Of a stretch of DNA of 64,000 bases, positions 33,279 to 42,045 are shown piece by piece (position 1 is the stretch's first letter; each line of letters opens with the position of its first letter). The stretch spans positions 1-64,000 of the forward strand of contig NZ_CP015418.1 in assembly GCF_001633165.1 (NCBI RefSeq). Direction: 5' to 3'. Source of the DNA: Rhodovulum sulfidophilum DSM 1374. Its GTDB lineage: Bacteria > Pseudomonadota > Alphaproteobacteria > Rhodobacterales > Rhodobacteraceae. The notes below the pieces were generated by a model, which worked only from the letters and a program-made list of their open reading frames with translations, searched no databases and was not told where the DNA came from. The position numbers and the translations under genes are program-made.

Positions 33279-33738
33279 AGACATTCGCCGCAGCCTAGAG
33301 GAACGGCCGCGAAGCGCAGGAAACGGACTATAGTCATCACCGTGCCATATTCTGGATCGGCGCCGAAGGCCTGGTTCAAATGCTGTTGCCTTACCGCCGG
33401 AAGAGACATTCGCTGCGCCTGCGAAATCCGATCGCGGGTCTGCGACCGAAACACAGACCATCATCCGCTTTCACTATGTCGAGAACGAATGTCCTTTTCA
33501 GCGGAGATCAACACGCCAGCTCCATCTCGGCAGCTGCCGTCCGGTCTCCTACAAGTCGGTGTCGGCGCAAGAGGTTCGCGCTGTTGAACTCTACACTGTT
33601 CCTATCCGGCTCGATGCTGCACGTGGCTCTCACGAGTGTGAAACGTACATTTCAGACATCGACGGAGGAAGGTGAGGACCGGATGGGCACGTCACGTAAA
33701 TCGCAGGCGAGAAAGGTTCCGGAAAGCGGGCGTGATAT
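33279..33738. other. Decayed sequence after IS copy 2
   Basis: About 460 bases without an intact gene. At 33460-33670 the plus strand can be read in two frames as pieces of one protein (SFSAEINTPAPSR, then VSYKSVSAQEVRAVELYTVP), which suggests an old frameshifted gene; the family was not identified. Confidence 0.4.
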
Positions 33739-34248
33739 TCAGCGGCGACCACGTGGAGGAGTGGAAAAGGGCGTACTGGGTCTTTCGGCGCCACGATAGC
33801 CGACCGCTCTGTACTCGCGCTCGTACTGTGCTCGATCGACGATCCGAATATCACCCGCTTCCGAACGGATTACCGCACATGATTCTACGCGAACGCTTTC
33901 TCCGTCAGGCAAGACAAGATCCGTGTTTCCAAGGATACTTATGGCCTGCTCGGGGCGTAGATGCGGCTTGAGTATCTCTCCATCACCGAAGCGGTAGTAA
34001 CGCGCGTTCAGCTCGTCCTCCGAGAGTGTCACCTGCTCTCCGGACGGTTTCACGTACCTCGTGCCGTCCTCGGTGCCGATTGCCCGGAGCGGTGTCGCAT
34101 CGGCAACCCAGATGCTGTCGCGGTTCCAGTCAAGATCGGTGTCGAGGCGGATCGTGGGGCGGTCATCGGGCATTTCGGACCTCGGGCAAGGATTCTCCTT
34201 TGCGCAAGATGCAGCTGCGACCTTTAACAACCGGTTAACGATGCTCAC
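33739..34248 (-). CDS. Hypothetical protein, second of a pair
   Basis: A 169-residue soluble protein. The ATG at 34248 overlaps the previous gene's stop (ATGA); MPDDRPTIRLDTDLDWNRDS at residue 26 is an alternative start. It contains a strand-rich core (TRYVKPSGEQVTLSEDELNA) and a basic end. No family recognised. Confidence 0.55.
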   Translation of the reverse strand: MSIVNRLLKVAAASCAKENPCPRSEMPDDRPTIRLDTDLDWNRDSIWVADATPLRAIGTEDGTRYVKPSGEQVTLSEDELNARYYRFGDGEILKPHLRPEQAISILGNTDLVLPDGESVRVESCAVIRSEAGDIRIVDRAQYEREYRAVGYRGAERPSTPFSTPPRGRR

Positions 34249-34676
34249 GCCAGGAAGTCGACCCCGAGCCGGCGCCCGTCGAACCAGGGCTCGCCGTCGA
34301 TGAAGGCCGGCCAGCGCTGCGCTACCAGCCTGAGGAGGTTCGACAAGTGCTCGAACTCTTTCTGGGGCTCCAGGTTCGACCCGCCTCGCACGCCGTGCGG
34401 TTTTTGAAACCAGATTCGGGACAGAGACTCGGCACCCAGCAAGCGCATCCCGAGTTCAATGGCCTTGGCTTCCTGCTCGGAATTCCAGCCGCGATGATTG
34501 AGGTCGGTGATTGCGAATTCGCCAGGAATGGTATCGCTGGGTTCAATTCGCACAAAAATATATCTGTCCAACTCACTTTTAAGTTGAATTGAGAAATCGT
34601 CTTCCCGGTATGAGAGTCTCAGATCCGAAAGAATCTCCAGAACTCGCGTTTCGCTTGATGTGTCGAGACGAGACAT
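34245..34676 (-). CDS. Hypothetical protein, first of a pair
   Basis: A 143-residue protein, MSRLDTSSETRVLEILSDLR..., with ITDLNHRGWNSEQEAKAIEL in the middle and EPWFDGRRLGVDFLA at the end. Translationally coupled to the next gene. Divergent from the STING-like gene 80 bases away. Unrecognised. Confidence 0.6.
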   Translation of the reverse strand: MSRLDTSSETRVLEILSDLRLSYREDDFSIQLKSELDRYIFVRIEPSDTIPGEFAITDLNHRGWNSEQEAKAIELGMRLLGAESLSRIWFQKPHGVRGGSNLEPQKEFEHLSNLLRLVAQRWPAFIDGEPWFDGRRLGVDFLA

Positions 34677-34756
34677 GCGAAAAACCCCTTGGTAAATTCT
34701 GACCGGGATCGGCTCTTTGTGCTCGTTCGAGCGGCCTTGGGAGAGGGTATAGCACG

Positions 34757-35779
34757 ATGAAGAACAAGGTTTACAAGGTGTTCGTCATCGGCCCGATGTT
34801 CCGCGAGGGCGAGGATGAGTACGGCATCGCCTATTCGGACCAGATTCTCAACATCGTGGCGGCACTTAACACGATCGGCGCTGACCTCGAAGAAGCGCAT
34901 GGCATCCGCCTTGACGTGGACGCGCCGGACCGGCGTCTGCGCGATATCCAGCACATTCCCGAGTTTGCACTTGGCGAGATCGACCGCTGCAATTTCGCGG
35001 TCGCCGACATTTCCGCCCGGAGCCCTTCGGTCATGTATGAAATCGCGGTGCTGCACAGCCTGGGAACGCCGACGCTACTGCTGGACCGGAAGCCGGCCCT
35101 GATCGAAGATGCGGTCTATTACCTGAAAGATCTCACCATCCGCGATGTCGTGAGTTTCTCGGTTGAGAATATCCGCGCCGAGCTGGAAAAGCCCGTGCGT
35201 ATTCTGACGGGTGTCGAGCCCGGCCCGCGCCATGACTACACGCGGAACAAGATCACCGATTACTACCGCAGCATGCCGCTTGTCGATGTCCGTGCCATCA
35301 CCGGCATTGCCACAAGCTATTTCTCGAATTTCTTGCGCCATGTGTTGAACCCGCTGGGCCCGATGGCGAAAGATTACACGTTGAACAAGCTGATCGTCCT
35401 GATCCCTCCACTCATCATGGACAATTACGGCGCCAGCGTGACTGACCGAATGGAGAAGGAGATCGGGGACCGCATCCAGCAGTTTGAATTCGAAAGCGTT
35501 TTCAGTCGAACGCAAAAGGCAAAACGGATCAAGAATGCCGTGGTCGATTACCCGACACCGATCGACAGCCTGTCCCTGTCGCCGCAATTCACGCGCACCA
35601 GCGAGTTGCTGAAGTCGGATGGTGACGAGGAATTCGCGCGCTACCAGGGCCGGATGATCCAGACCTTCTGCGACGTGGTGACACATCTTTGCCGGACCCA
35701 ACCCGCGATCAGCACTCCGGAATTCATGCCGCTGGAGACCTTCTTCGAGACCTATGCCACGGTCGCCGGGGACGGCTGA
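34757..35779 (+). CDS. STING-like receptor with NDT/TIR-like N-terminal domain
   Basis: A 340-residue protein of two parts. Residues 1-150 look like a nucleoside-deoxyribosyltransferase/TIR-like Rossmann domain: VFVIGPMF, then NFAVADISARSPSVMYEIAV with Glu95 at the usual catalytic place and SLGTPTLLL. Residues 170-315 follow the order of STING: AITGIATSYFSNFLRHVL (as human GLAWSYYIGYLR), KLIVLIP (as RLYILLP), AVVDYPTPIDSLSL (as CVLEYATPLQTL) and a last helix FARYQGRMIQTFCDVVTHL. Bacterial STINGs sense cyclic dinucleotides and trigger NAD destruction or membrane damage. The match was made by eye. A 4-TM gene follows 4 bases later. Confidence 0.6.
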   Translation: MKNKVYKVFVIGPMFREGEDEYGIAYSDQILNIVAALNTIGADLEEAHGIRLDVDAPDRRLRDIQHIPEFALGEIDRCNFAVADISARSPSVMYEIAVLHSLGTPTLLLDRKPALIEDAVYYLKDLTIRDVVSFSVENIRAELEKPVRILTGVEPGPRHDYTRNKITDYYRSMPLVDVRAITGIATSYFSNFLRHVLNPLGPMAKDYTLNKLIVLIPPLIMDNYGASVTDRMEKEIGDRIQQFEFESVFSRTQKAKRIKNAVVDYPTPIDSLSLSPQFTRTSELLKSDGDEEFARYQGRMIQTFCDVVTHLCRTQPAISTPEFMPLETFFETYATVAGDG

Positions 35780-35783
35780 GGCG

Positions 35784-36965
35784 ATGGAAGCCGACGTCTA
35801 CAACCGGGATATTCTTGCCAATGCCGACGACGAAGACATCCTGCGCGAGCGCTATCCCGACATTGCCGACTGGCTGCCCTGGCCCGAGCTAAAGGCGGCG
35901 TTTCTAAAGGCCGAGGGGATCGCTGCGGCGGAAAAGGGCAAGTCCCAGCGCTATGGCCGACTTGCGATCTGGTGCGCCTTATTCTCGACGGCGATCATCG
36001 CCCTGACCCCGGCCCTATCGATCCTTGCGCCCGTGATTGGCATCGGCCCCGAGACCGTTTTCGGGGGCTATCTGGCAGGGGTGTTCCGCTATGGCTGGAT
36101 CCCGTTCCTTGCGCTGTCGGCCTGGTTCGGCGGGCATTCGCTGCATGGCGAGCGCCGGGCTCGCTGGCTGGAGGCGCGAGCACAGTGCGAGCGGTTGCGG
36201 CAACTCTTCTTTCAGCATCTCGCCTGCTGGCTGCCTCAGCTCGTGTCCACGGATCCGAACGACCGCACTGCGGCACTTGAGGCGCGCGCGGCGGCGCTGG
36301 CGCATCTCCGGGAGCATTACGGCTCCGATGGCGGGGCCGTCGTGCATCGGATCGTCAACGACCTTGACCACAGGTACTGGGCGCTTGTCGAGGTTCCGCT
36401 GCGGGCGTGGACGGGGCAGACCGACCCGCGGGTCGCGGCCTGCCTTCTGCGCTACATCCGTGACCGTCGCCTTGCCTATCAGCAACGCCATGCCTCCCGG
36501 CAGGTCGACTGCAACGCCCTGCGGTCAAGGCAGTCGATTTTTTCCCGCTGGTCTGCGCAACGGCGGTTGATGGTGACCTTCGGCGCCGCCTTCGTGGTGT
36601 TTCAATGGATCATCGGCGTGCTCTACATCGTCATCGACGCGTTTCCCGCGCCCCCCGGTCCGCAAGGCCCGCAAAGCCTGACCAGCGTCGTGATCTACGC
36701 GCAGGTCGCGGCCACGCTTTCGGCCGCCTTCGTTGTGGCGCTCAAGGCGCTGGAAGACGGCATGCAATACCGCAAGGACATGATGCGCTATCGCACCTAC
36801 GGGGGCATCACCGCGCGGATCACCGCCAAAGTAGATGAGCTTATCGCACGCACGCAGGCGGACCTGGACCGTCTGCGCATCTATCTTTTGGTGATGGAAG
36901 AGTTGAGTTACTGGGAAATGCGCGAGTTCCTTACTCTCCACCTAGACAGCGAATTTTCAACTTAG
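35784..36965 (+). CDS. Four-TM protein linked to the STING-like gene (SLATT-like)
   Basis: A 393-residue membrane protein. Two hydrophobic segments at about residues 58-115 and two at about 268-325 (MVTFGAAFVVFQWIIGVLYI and VVIYAQVAATLSAAFVVALK), each pair followed by long charged helices (LEDGMQYRKDMMRYRTYGGI). This resembles two SLATT-type 2TM units in one chain. The start MEADVYNRD at 35784 follows the previous stop by 4 bases. It is the natural candidate for a membrane-disrupting effector of the pair; that is inference. Confidence 0.7.
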   Translation: MEADVYNRDILANADDEDILRERYPDIADWLPWPELKAAFLKAEGIAAAEKGKSQRYGRLAIWCALFSTAIIALTPALSILAPVIGIGPETVFGGYLAGVFRYGWIPFLALSAWFGGHSLHGERRARWLEARAQCERLRQLFFQHLACWLPQLVSTDPNDRTAALEARAAALAHLREHYGSDGGAVVHRIVNDLDHRYWALVEVPLRAWTGQTDPRVAACLLRYIRDRRLAYQQRHASRQVDCNALRSRQSIFSRWSAQRRLMVTFGAAFVVFQWIIGVLYIVIDAFPAPPGPQGPQSLTSVVIYAQVAATLSAAFVVALKALEDGMQYRKDMMRYRTYGGITARITAKVDELIARTQADLDRLRIYLLVMEELSYWEMREFLTLHLDSEFST

Positions 36966-37559
36966 GATTGCGTAAGGAGTACTATTTGCTTTGAATTTCA
37001 TTGGAGGTTGATGCTTTGGGCAGAAGGAGCTCGCCGAGGTCAACTGCGCCTCGAAGTCTGCAGAAAGTTCCAAACCCCATCTTTTTAGCGAGCGAAAAAA
37101 TTTTTTTAGAATTATTGAATTTTTGCGCCATTTATATAATTATCGGAATTTTTTAGAATTGAATCAGAAGAAATCCTTGCCGCATTAGGCTCGAAGGTCT
37201 CAGTCGCGAGACAGCGTTGGTTGACCACCTTTCACTTTATGAGCTTCGCCGCCATCGGTGTCGTACGCGGCATCGAGAATGGGACACATCCCTGCCGAGC
37301 GTCCGCTCTCGAGAAATGGCCAGTAGAAATTCGCACCTGCTGCTGCGCGGGCGCTGCGCTCTGCACGAATGTCCTAAAAGGGCTGCATGCGGTCATCCGC
37401 CGCGCCCCGCGCGAACGTCCGCAGCCGGCAGGGAGCGCCCGAGCGGGTGGCCGGAGGAGGTCAAGCGCCATGCTGCGCCGCCGCAGGTCCGCTTCGAGCC
37501 CATTGCGGACAATGACGCCAACAGATAGCCAGATAAAAAACGCTGTCGGGGCCGCACGA
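36966..37559. other. Gene-free stretch: AT-rich segment then repeat R1
   Basis: 37075-37165 is strongly AT-rich (runs of A and T, e.g. AAAAAATTTTTTTAGAATTA), unlike everything around it. 37425-37510 is a partial copy of dispersed repeat R1 ending in CATTGCGGACAATGACGCCA. Reading frames across it are chance frames. Confidence 0.5.
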
Positions 37560-38084
37560 ATGCGCATGCTCATTGTTACCCTAATTGGGGCAGCCGTAGC
37601 TGGGTGCATACCGCAATCTCGTCGCGCGCAAATTGATGTCGGAGGTGGTGCCTCAGTTGCTCTCATAGTCAGCCCGATGTTCGGCTGGCATAGCGACTGG
37701 CATCGGAAACTGTCGATCAAGGCACCGAAAGGCTCACTCGAGATTGACCTTTTCGAGGATACCGGATGGTGGAGGGGAAGTAATCTCTATCGCCATGAGT
37801 CAGGCCTCTATGTCCTTCACGAGGGGCAGGCAGGTTGTATCATCTTCAGCGTCTCACCGCCTAAATTAGTCAATGATCCAGCCATTTCGTGCGACAAAAG
37901 CAATCAGACTGTGCCGGGCGGTACAGTTAAGGCCGACACATCATCGCAGGGATTTCCCGCGTCGCGGTTCTACCGTGACTTCCAGTACATCGGTCAATTC
38001 GTGGAAACCCCACATGGGCAGAAACCAATCAGCTTCATTGGTGCGGACAAGCAGCCTGAGGCAGAGCCGAGCGACATTCTGTAG
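37560..38084 (+). CDS. Hypothetical lipoprotein
   Basis: A 174-residue protein: MRMLIVTLIGAAVAGC gives a lipobox with Cys16. The mature part has a double-Trp motif (DTGWWRGSNLYRHESGLYVL) and several Cys. Starts upstream would run through repeat R1. Probably an outer-membrane or periplasmic lipoprotein of unknown role. Confidence 0.6.
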   Translation: MRMLIVTLIGAAVAGCIPQSRRAQIDVGGGASVALIVSPMFGWHSDWHRKLSIKAPKGSLEIDLFEDTGWWRGSNLYRHESGLYVLHEGQAGCIIFSVSPPKLVNDPAISCDKSNQTVPGGTVKADTSSQGFPASRFYRDFQYIGQFVETPHGQKPISFIGADKQPEAEPSDIL

Positions 38085-38093
38085 ATGTCCTCT

Positions 38094-38198
38094 TTGTCCC
38101 GCTCTCCGGACCTTGGTGGCCTGAGTGCATGCTGCAGCCGGGATGAACGGCCGCTTCCGTGATCGGCGGGCGGCGCGCCCTTGGGGCATCGAACGTCT
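38094..38198 (+). repeat. Dispersed repeat R1, left half (split by IS)
   Basis: CGCTCTCCGGACCTTGGTGG to CATCGAACG, matching 8155-8255. The right half continues at 39543 beyond IS element A copy 3, so the repeat is older than the IS. Confidence 0.7.
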
Positions 38199-38438
38199 TG
38201 TGTGGATGGCTCCCGCATAGCAAGTCGTAAATGATCTCGCGCACCTTTTCAGAAGCAGTCTTGTGTCCGGCCTGTTTGCGCGGTTCACACCGCTGGCCCT
38301 GATGGGATCCGCAGATCAGGTTCCTATCTGCTTTGCGGGCAATTTCGCCCGGGACATTCGGCGGAGCTTCCTGATCGTTGCGGCTGAAGGGTACACCATC
38401 ACATCGTCGGTCTTGCTATCTCGCTGTTTCGGTATGTC
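38199..38438 (-). ncRNA. Predicted bridge RNA region of IS element A (copy 3)
   Basis: Non-coding right end of copy 3, corresponding to 27278-27517 on the opposite strand. Confidence 0.45.
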
Positions 38439-39458
38439 TCAGGCTGTGTGAGGTCGGTAGGATTCGTTCCTGGTCAGCACCGCCCACATGATCCGCGCCG
38501 TCTTGTTCGCCATGGCGACGGTCGCGAGCCGGGCAGGCTTCCTCTGCAGCAGCTTCGTCAGCCAGGGATCGGCACGCTCCGGATGGTTGGAGACCTGCCG
38601 CACACGCGATGTCATGCCGACGACGATAAGCTGACGCAGATACCGATCGCCCATCTTGGTGATCTTCCCTAAGCGCTCCTTGCCACCGCTGGAGTGGTTG
38701 CGCGGTGTCAGACCAAGCCACGCCGCAAATTCCCGCCCACTCTTGAACTGGTGACCCGATCCGATCGTGGCGGCCACGGCCGAGGCGGTGACCGGCCCAA
38801 CTCCGGGAATGCTCTGCAGGAGTTGCGCCTGGCGGCTGAGACGAGCCTGGATACGCATCGTGATCTCGTACCAGCGAAAGCGGTTGTGGAGCTCGACCAG
38901 CTGACGGCTGAGGACCCGCAGAACGTCCTGGGCGAGCTCGGGGAACCCGGACTGCTTGCCCTCGATGATCCCTTTCGCAAAATCGATGGCCCGCGCGACG
39001 CCCCGAGCGATGGCGATCCCGAACTCCGCGGCCAGGCTTCGGAGCATGTTGATCAACTGAGTGCGCTGTCGAACCACGAAGTCCCGTGCGCGATGCAAGG
39101 AGAGAAGCGCCTGCTGGTCCTCGGACTTGATCTCGACAAACCGCATCGTCGGCCGCGTCACGGCCTCGCAAATGGCTTCTGCATCGACCGCATCGGACTT
39201 GCCCCGTTTCACGTAGGGTTTGACGTACATCGGCGGCATCAGCCGGACAGTATGACCGAGCTTCGTAAGCTCACGGCCCCAGTGGTGGCTCGATGCGCAG
39301 GCTTCGATGCCGATGAGGCAGGGCGGCAGTCGCTCGAAGAACGCCAGCACCTGCGCCCGGCGTAAAGGCCGATTGAAGGCGACCTCTCCGGTCTCGGTAA
39401 CTCCGTGGACATGAAAGATGTTCTTGGCCAGGTCGAGGCCGACAGTGGTAACTTGCAT
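38439..39458 (-). CDS. IS110/IS1111 family transposase
   Basis: 339 residues, identical in protein sequence to the genes at 26258 and 32019. The frame is open far upstream of the ATG at 39458, but that sequence is the IS leader, repeat R1 and a CDF fragment, so the ATG is used. Intact. Confidence 0.95.
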   Translation of the reverse strand: MQVTTVGLDLAKNIFHVHGVTETGEVAFNRPLRRAQVLAFFERLPPCLIGIEACASSHHWGRELTKLGHTVRLMPPMYVKPYVKRGKSDAVDAEAICEAVTRPTMRFVEIKSEDQQALLSLHRARDFVVRQRTQLINMLRSLAAEFGIAIARGVARAIDFAKGIIEGKQSGFPELAQDVLRVLSRQLVELHNRFRWYEITMRIQARLSRQAQLLQSIPGVGPVTASAVAATIGSGHQFKSGREFAAWLGLTPRNHSSGGKERLGKITKMGDRYLRQLIVVGMTSRVRQVSNHPERADPWLTKLLQRKPARLATVAMANKTARIMWAVLTRNESYRPHTA

Positions 39459-39542
39459 GGGGTGGCTCCTCTCAATTGCAGATTCTGACACCTGCAGTAT
39501 GGCGCATCGCGACGCCGGGAGCGGGAGCCATCCACCCCATCT

Positions 39543-39705
39543 GTTATCGGCAGGGAGCGCCCGAGCGGGCGCCGAGGCGCTCCGGCGCCATGCTACACCG
39601 TCGCAGGTCCGCTCCGAGCCCGAAACTGACCAGAGCGCGCCAGACCGTTTTTGCACGCGCAGCGACGCGCTCAGCGTAGCGACCGGCCCTGACCGGCCCT
39701 TCGAC
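39543..39705 (+). repeat. Dispersed repeat R1, right half
   Basis: TTATCGGCAGGGAGCGCCCG to CAGCGTAGCGACCGGCC, matching 8260-8410 almost exactly. Continues the half at 38094. 39706-39943 holds nothing recognised. Confidence 0.75.
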
Positions 39706-39943
39706 GGAAAGACGGACGCCGCGGTACGACTTACCCGAAGCAGCCGTGCGCACCAGCGTGTAGCATCCGTCGGGGGAGGGAAATCCGCCCGCGCCTTCCT
39801 CACTGTCAAATTTGTCGCCGCTGCGTCTCGCGATGACATCAGCAACAAACCTTGGACAAACCAGGCTTTCGCGAAGCTACGCGCGAAGGCCTGACTTGTT
39901 CGGATACAGCCATGGCCCGTTCGTGCCGGGGGATGGATAGCGT

Positions 39944-40141
39944 TTAACCCCTCCTGCGCTCTACGCCTGCCGCCACCTCGACGGTCACATGTTCCGTCCC
40001 GGTCGTCTCGCGCACGCGGCCTTTCACGGCGCGACGCACGTCTTCCGCCACCGCGCCCGGCGCGAGCTCGATCTCCAGCGTGGCCATGGGCCGCTCCTGA
40101 GTGATCGACCAGGCGTGGACATGATGGGCGCGGGCCAAGCC
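39944..40141 (-). pseudogene. C-terminal fragment of a cation diffusion facilitator
   Basis: The minus strand reads RAHHVHAWSITQERPMATLE and ends VEVAAGVERRRG. HHVHAWS is the signature of the cytoplasmic C-terminal domain of CzcD/ZitB-type CDF transporters. All membrane segments are missing, so it is inactive debris. Confidence 0.75.
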
Positions 40142-40198
40142 GGAGCATTCGCTAAGCGGCGATTGTGGATGACACTCGGTAGCTCCTATCGCTCTTCC

Positions 40199-40999
40199 CT
40201 ATCGTAAACGACTCCGCTCGAGCAGATAGCGGCTTGGAGGCTTGCCGACCATCTTTCGAAACATGGTCACGAAACTGCTGGCGCTTTCATAGCCGAGATC
40301 GATGGCGACGGCCTGAACCGACTGACCAGCGCTAAGCCGCCGCAAGGCAAGCACAATATGCAACTGTCGGCGCCAGCGGCCGAAACTCATGCCCACCTCT
40401 TCGGCCAACAGACGGCTCAGGCTGCGCTCGCTGAGCGCGACGCGGGAGGCCCACTTCGCGACGCTCGCATGATCCGCAGGCGCCGCGATCAACAGGTCGG
40501 TGAGCTTCTTCAGGCGCGGATCGCCGGGGATGGGGAGGCAGAGATCCTCGACCGGTGCCACAGCCAGCTCATCGAAGAGAACGGACACGATCCGGCCATC
40601 CGGACCGTCGACGTCATAGAGGTCCGGCAGAGCGTTTGCCCGCATCAGCAACTCACGGAAAAAACGCGACACCGTGATCGTGCAGCAGTCTTTCGGCAGG
40701 TTCGCGGATTCGGGAGGATCAATGAAGAGAGAGAGACACTCCACCTCGCCCGAGCCGAAAACGGAATGGGGCAGCCCGCCGGGAATCCACACGGCGCATT
40801 GCGGCGGTACGATCCAGACTGCGCCGTCGACCTCGCAATTGACGACGCCACGCACCGTGAAAAGCAGTTGCGCCTTCTGATGGTGGTGCCGGGGCGATTG
40901 CTCCAGGGCGTCAAGGGTGGCGACCGCGTTGGCTGCCACCAGAGCACGCGGGATCTCGTCGACATAGGCGAGCCAGTCGGGACGGACGTCCAGATACAT
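40199..40999 (-). CDS. AraC-family regulator with cupin domain
   Basis: A 266-residue regulator. The N-terminal cupin sensor includes HHHQKAQLLFTVRGVVNCEV and VPPQCAVWIPGGLPHSVFG. The C-terminal double helix-turn-helix contains ALSERSLSRLLAEEVGMSF and AIDLGYESASSFVTMFRKM. Layout and length match the NimR/YdiP-like AraC group. The ATG at 40999 is chosen; longer frames cross the promoter. The expected divergent target gene at 41228 is broken. Confidence 0.88.
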   Translation of the reverse strand: MYLDVRPDWLAYVDEIPRALVAANAVATLDALEQSPRHHHQKAQLLFTVRGVVNCEVDGAVWIVPPQCAVWIPGGLPHSVFGSGEVECLSLFIDPPESANLPKDCCTITVSRFFRELLMRANALPDLYDVDGPDGRIVSVLFDELAVAPVEDLCLPIPGDPRLKKLTDLLIAAPADHASVAKWASRVALSERSLSRLLAEEVGMSFGRWRRQLHIVLALRRLSAGQSVQAVAIDLGYESASSFVTMFRKMVGKPPSRYLLERSRLR

Positions 41000-41227
41000 C
41001 TCAGACCTCGACGTTATCAGATTAGGCCGGATTGAAACATATAGTGGCAAGGTTGCGCAATGACGCCGCGTGCCGGCTGGCGTATTGCTGTGAGGCAGAG
41101 GCGGCTGGCGGATCTTGTGATCGCGCTCCGTTACTGGAGGGGCAGAACTGACCTGCCAGACACATATCTTTACGTTGCGGCACATTCGTTCGACCTAAAA
41201 CCATCCATTCTCGCTCGGAGACGACAC

Positions 41228-41451
41228 ATGCCCTTGGATATCAAGAATTTTCCGCTTGTCTGGATGAGCTATGACGAAGCGCCGGACCACGACCACGACG
41301 AGGATTTGCCCCGAAGGTGGAGGCGGTGAAACGGGTTCTCGTGGAGACCGGAGCCGATGGCACGATCCGCTTCGAAGAAACGGTGATCAGCCTGACGGGG
41401 CTCGACACCGATCAGATCCTCGACCGCCTGCTTTCGGATCGACGCAAATAG
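41228..41451 (+). pseudogene. Small protein gene with a one-base frameshift
   Basis: Reads MPLDIKNFPLVWMSYDEAPD and DHDHDE, then shifts frame; the second frame continues APKVEAVKRVLVETGADGTI to LDRLLSDRRK. Adding one T to the TTT at about 41303 would give a continuous 74-residue protein. So it is a recent pseudogene or a sequencing error. The family is unknown. It lies opposite the AraC gene. Confidence 0.5.
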
Positions 41452-41476
41452 GTTTCCGAAATCCCTGCGCTGATTT

Positions 41477-41848
41477 TCATCGGCACCCACCGGTCTTGCG
41501 GTTTCGCCCGGCCTCGTAACGCCGGTCCTGGCCGCGTTCGCCCGCAGCGCGCAGCTCGGCCACCACCCGACCCCGGCCCTGGTCGAGACAATCGCCCGGC
41601 CAGTCGAAGCTCTCGATCTGGCCCTGTTCGTAAGCCGCGTCGCCCAGATGGTCGGTCTCCATCGCTCCCACCGGGGTCTTGAAATTGTAGTCAGTCAGCC
41701 GGATGGCGCCGGTCGTGATCCGCCGCGCGGGCCGCCAGGCGCGGAAATGCGAGACTTCCTCCTGGTGGTGGCCCTCGGCCGGCCGGAACGGGCGCGCGCC
41801 GATGCTGTCATGAGCCTCGACCTGATCGGTCAGCACCATCTCATGACC
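41477..41848 (-). pseudogene. Internal fragment of a type VI secretion VgrG
   Basis: Reads MVLTDQVEAHDSIGARPFRP, then RLTDYNFKTPVGAMETDHLG and IESFDWPGDCLDQGRGRVVA. LTDYNFKTP followed by an x-E-x-(F/Y)-D-(W/Y)-PG motif is typical of VgrG/Gp27-like tail tip proteins. Both ends are missing; a repeat R1 copy bounds it on one side. Confidence 0.7.
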
Positions 41849-41859
41849 GCCATCCGCGT

Positions 41860-42005
41860 GAACGGCCGCTTTCGTGATTCCGCTGACAGCAGAGGCCGGG
41901 GCGCTCAACGGCGGCTATCGGCAGCGAGCGCCCAAGTGGGTGGCACCAGGCACTCCAGCGCCATGCTGCGCTGCCGCAGGTCCGCTCCGAGCCCATTGCA
42001 GTCAT
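41860..42005 (+). repeat. Dispersed repeat R1, partial copy
   Basis: GAACGGCCGCTTTCGTGATT to GCTCCGAGCCCATTGCAGTC, aligned to 8205-8330. Lies between the VgrG and HEPN/Toprim-like fragments. Confidence 0.65.
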
Positions 42006-42045
42006 TCGTGCCGCCGTTAAGAGAGGGGAGTGCAGGCCTCGACGA

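Larger units (their letters stand above)
38199..39540 (-). mobile_element. IS1111-type element A, copy 3 (reverse)
   Basis: 1342 bp, opposite orientation, inserted inside repeat R1. Flanking CT on both sides (AG on the element strand) is the core dinucleotide. Comparison with intact R1 at 8250 shows the target was close to GAACGxCTGxTATCGGCAG. Confidence 0.9.

Noticed and set aside
38439-40148. A 569-residue fused transposase
   Set aside because: The frame is open by chance through the IS leader, repeat R1 and a CDF fragment. The two other copies start at the ATG corresponding to 39458.
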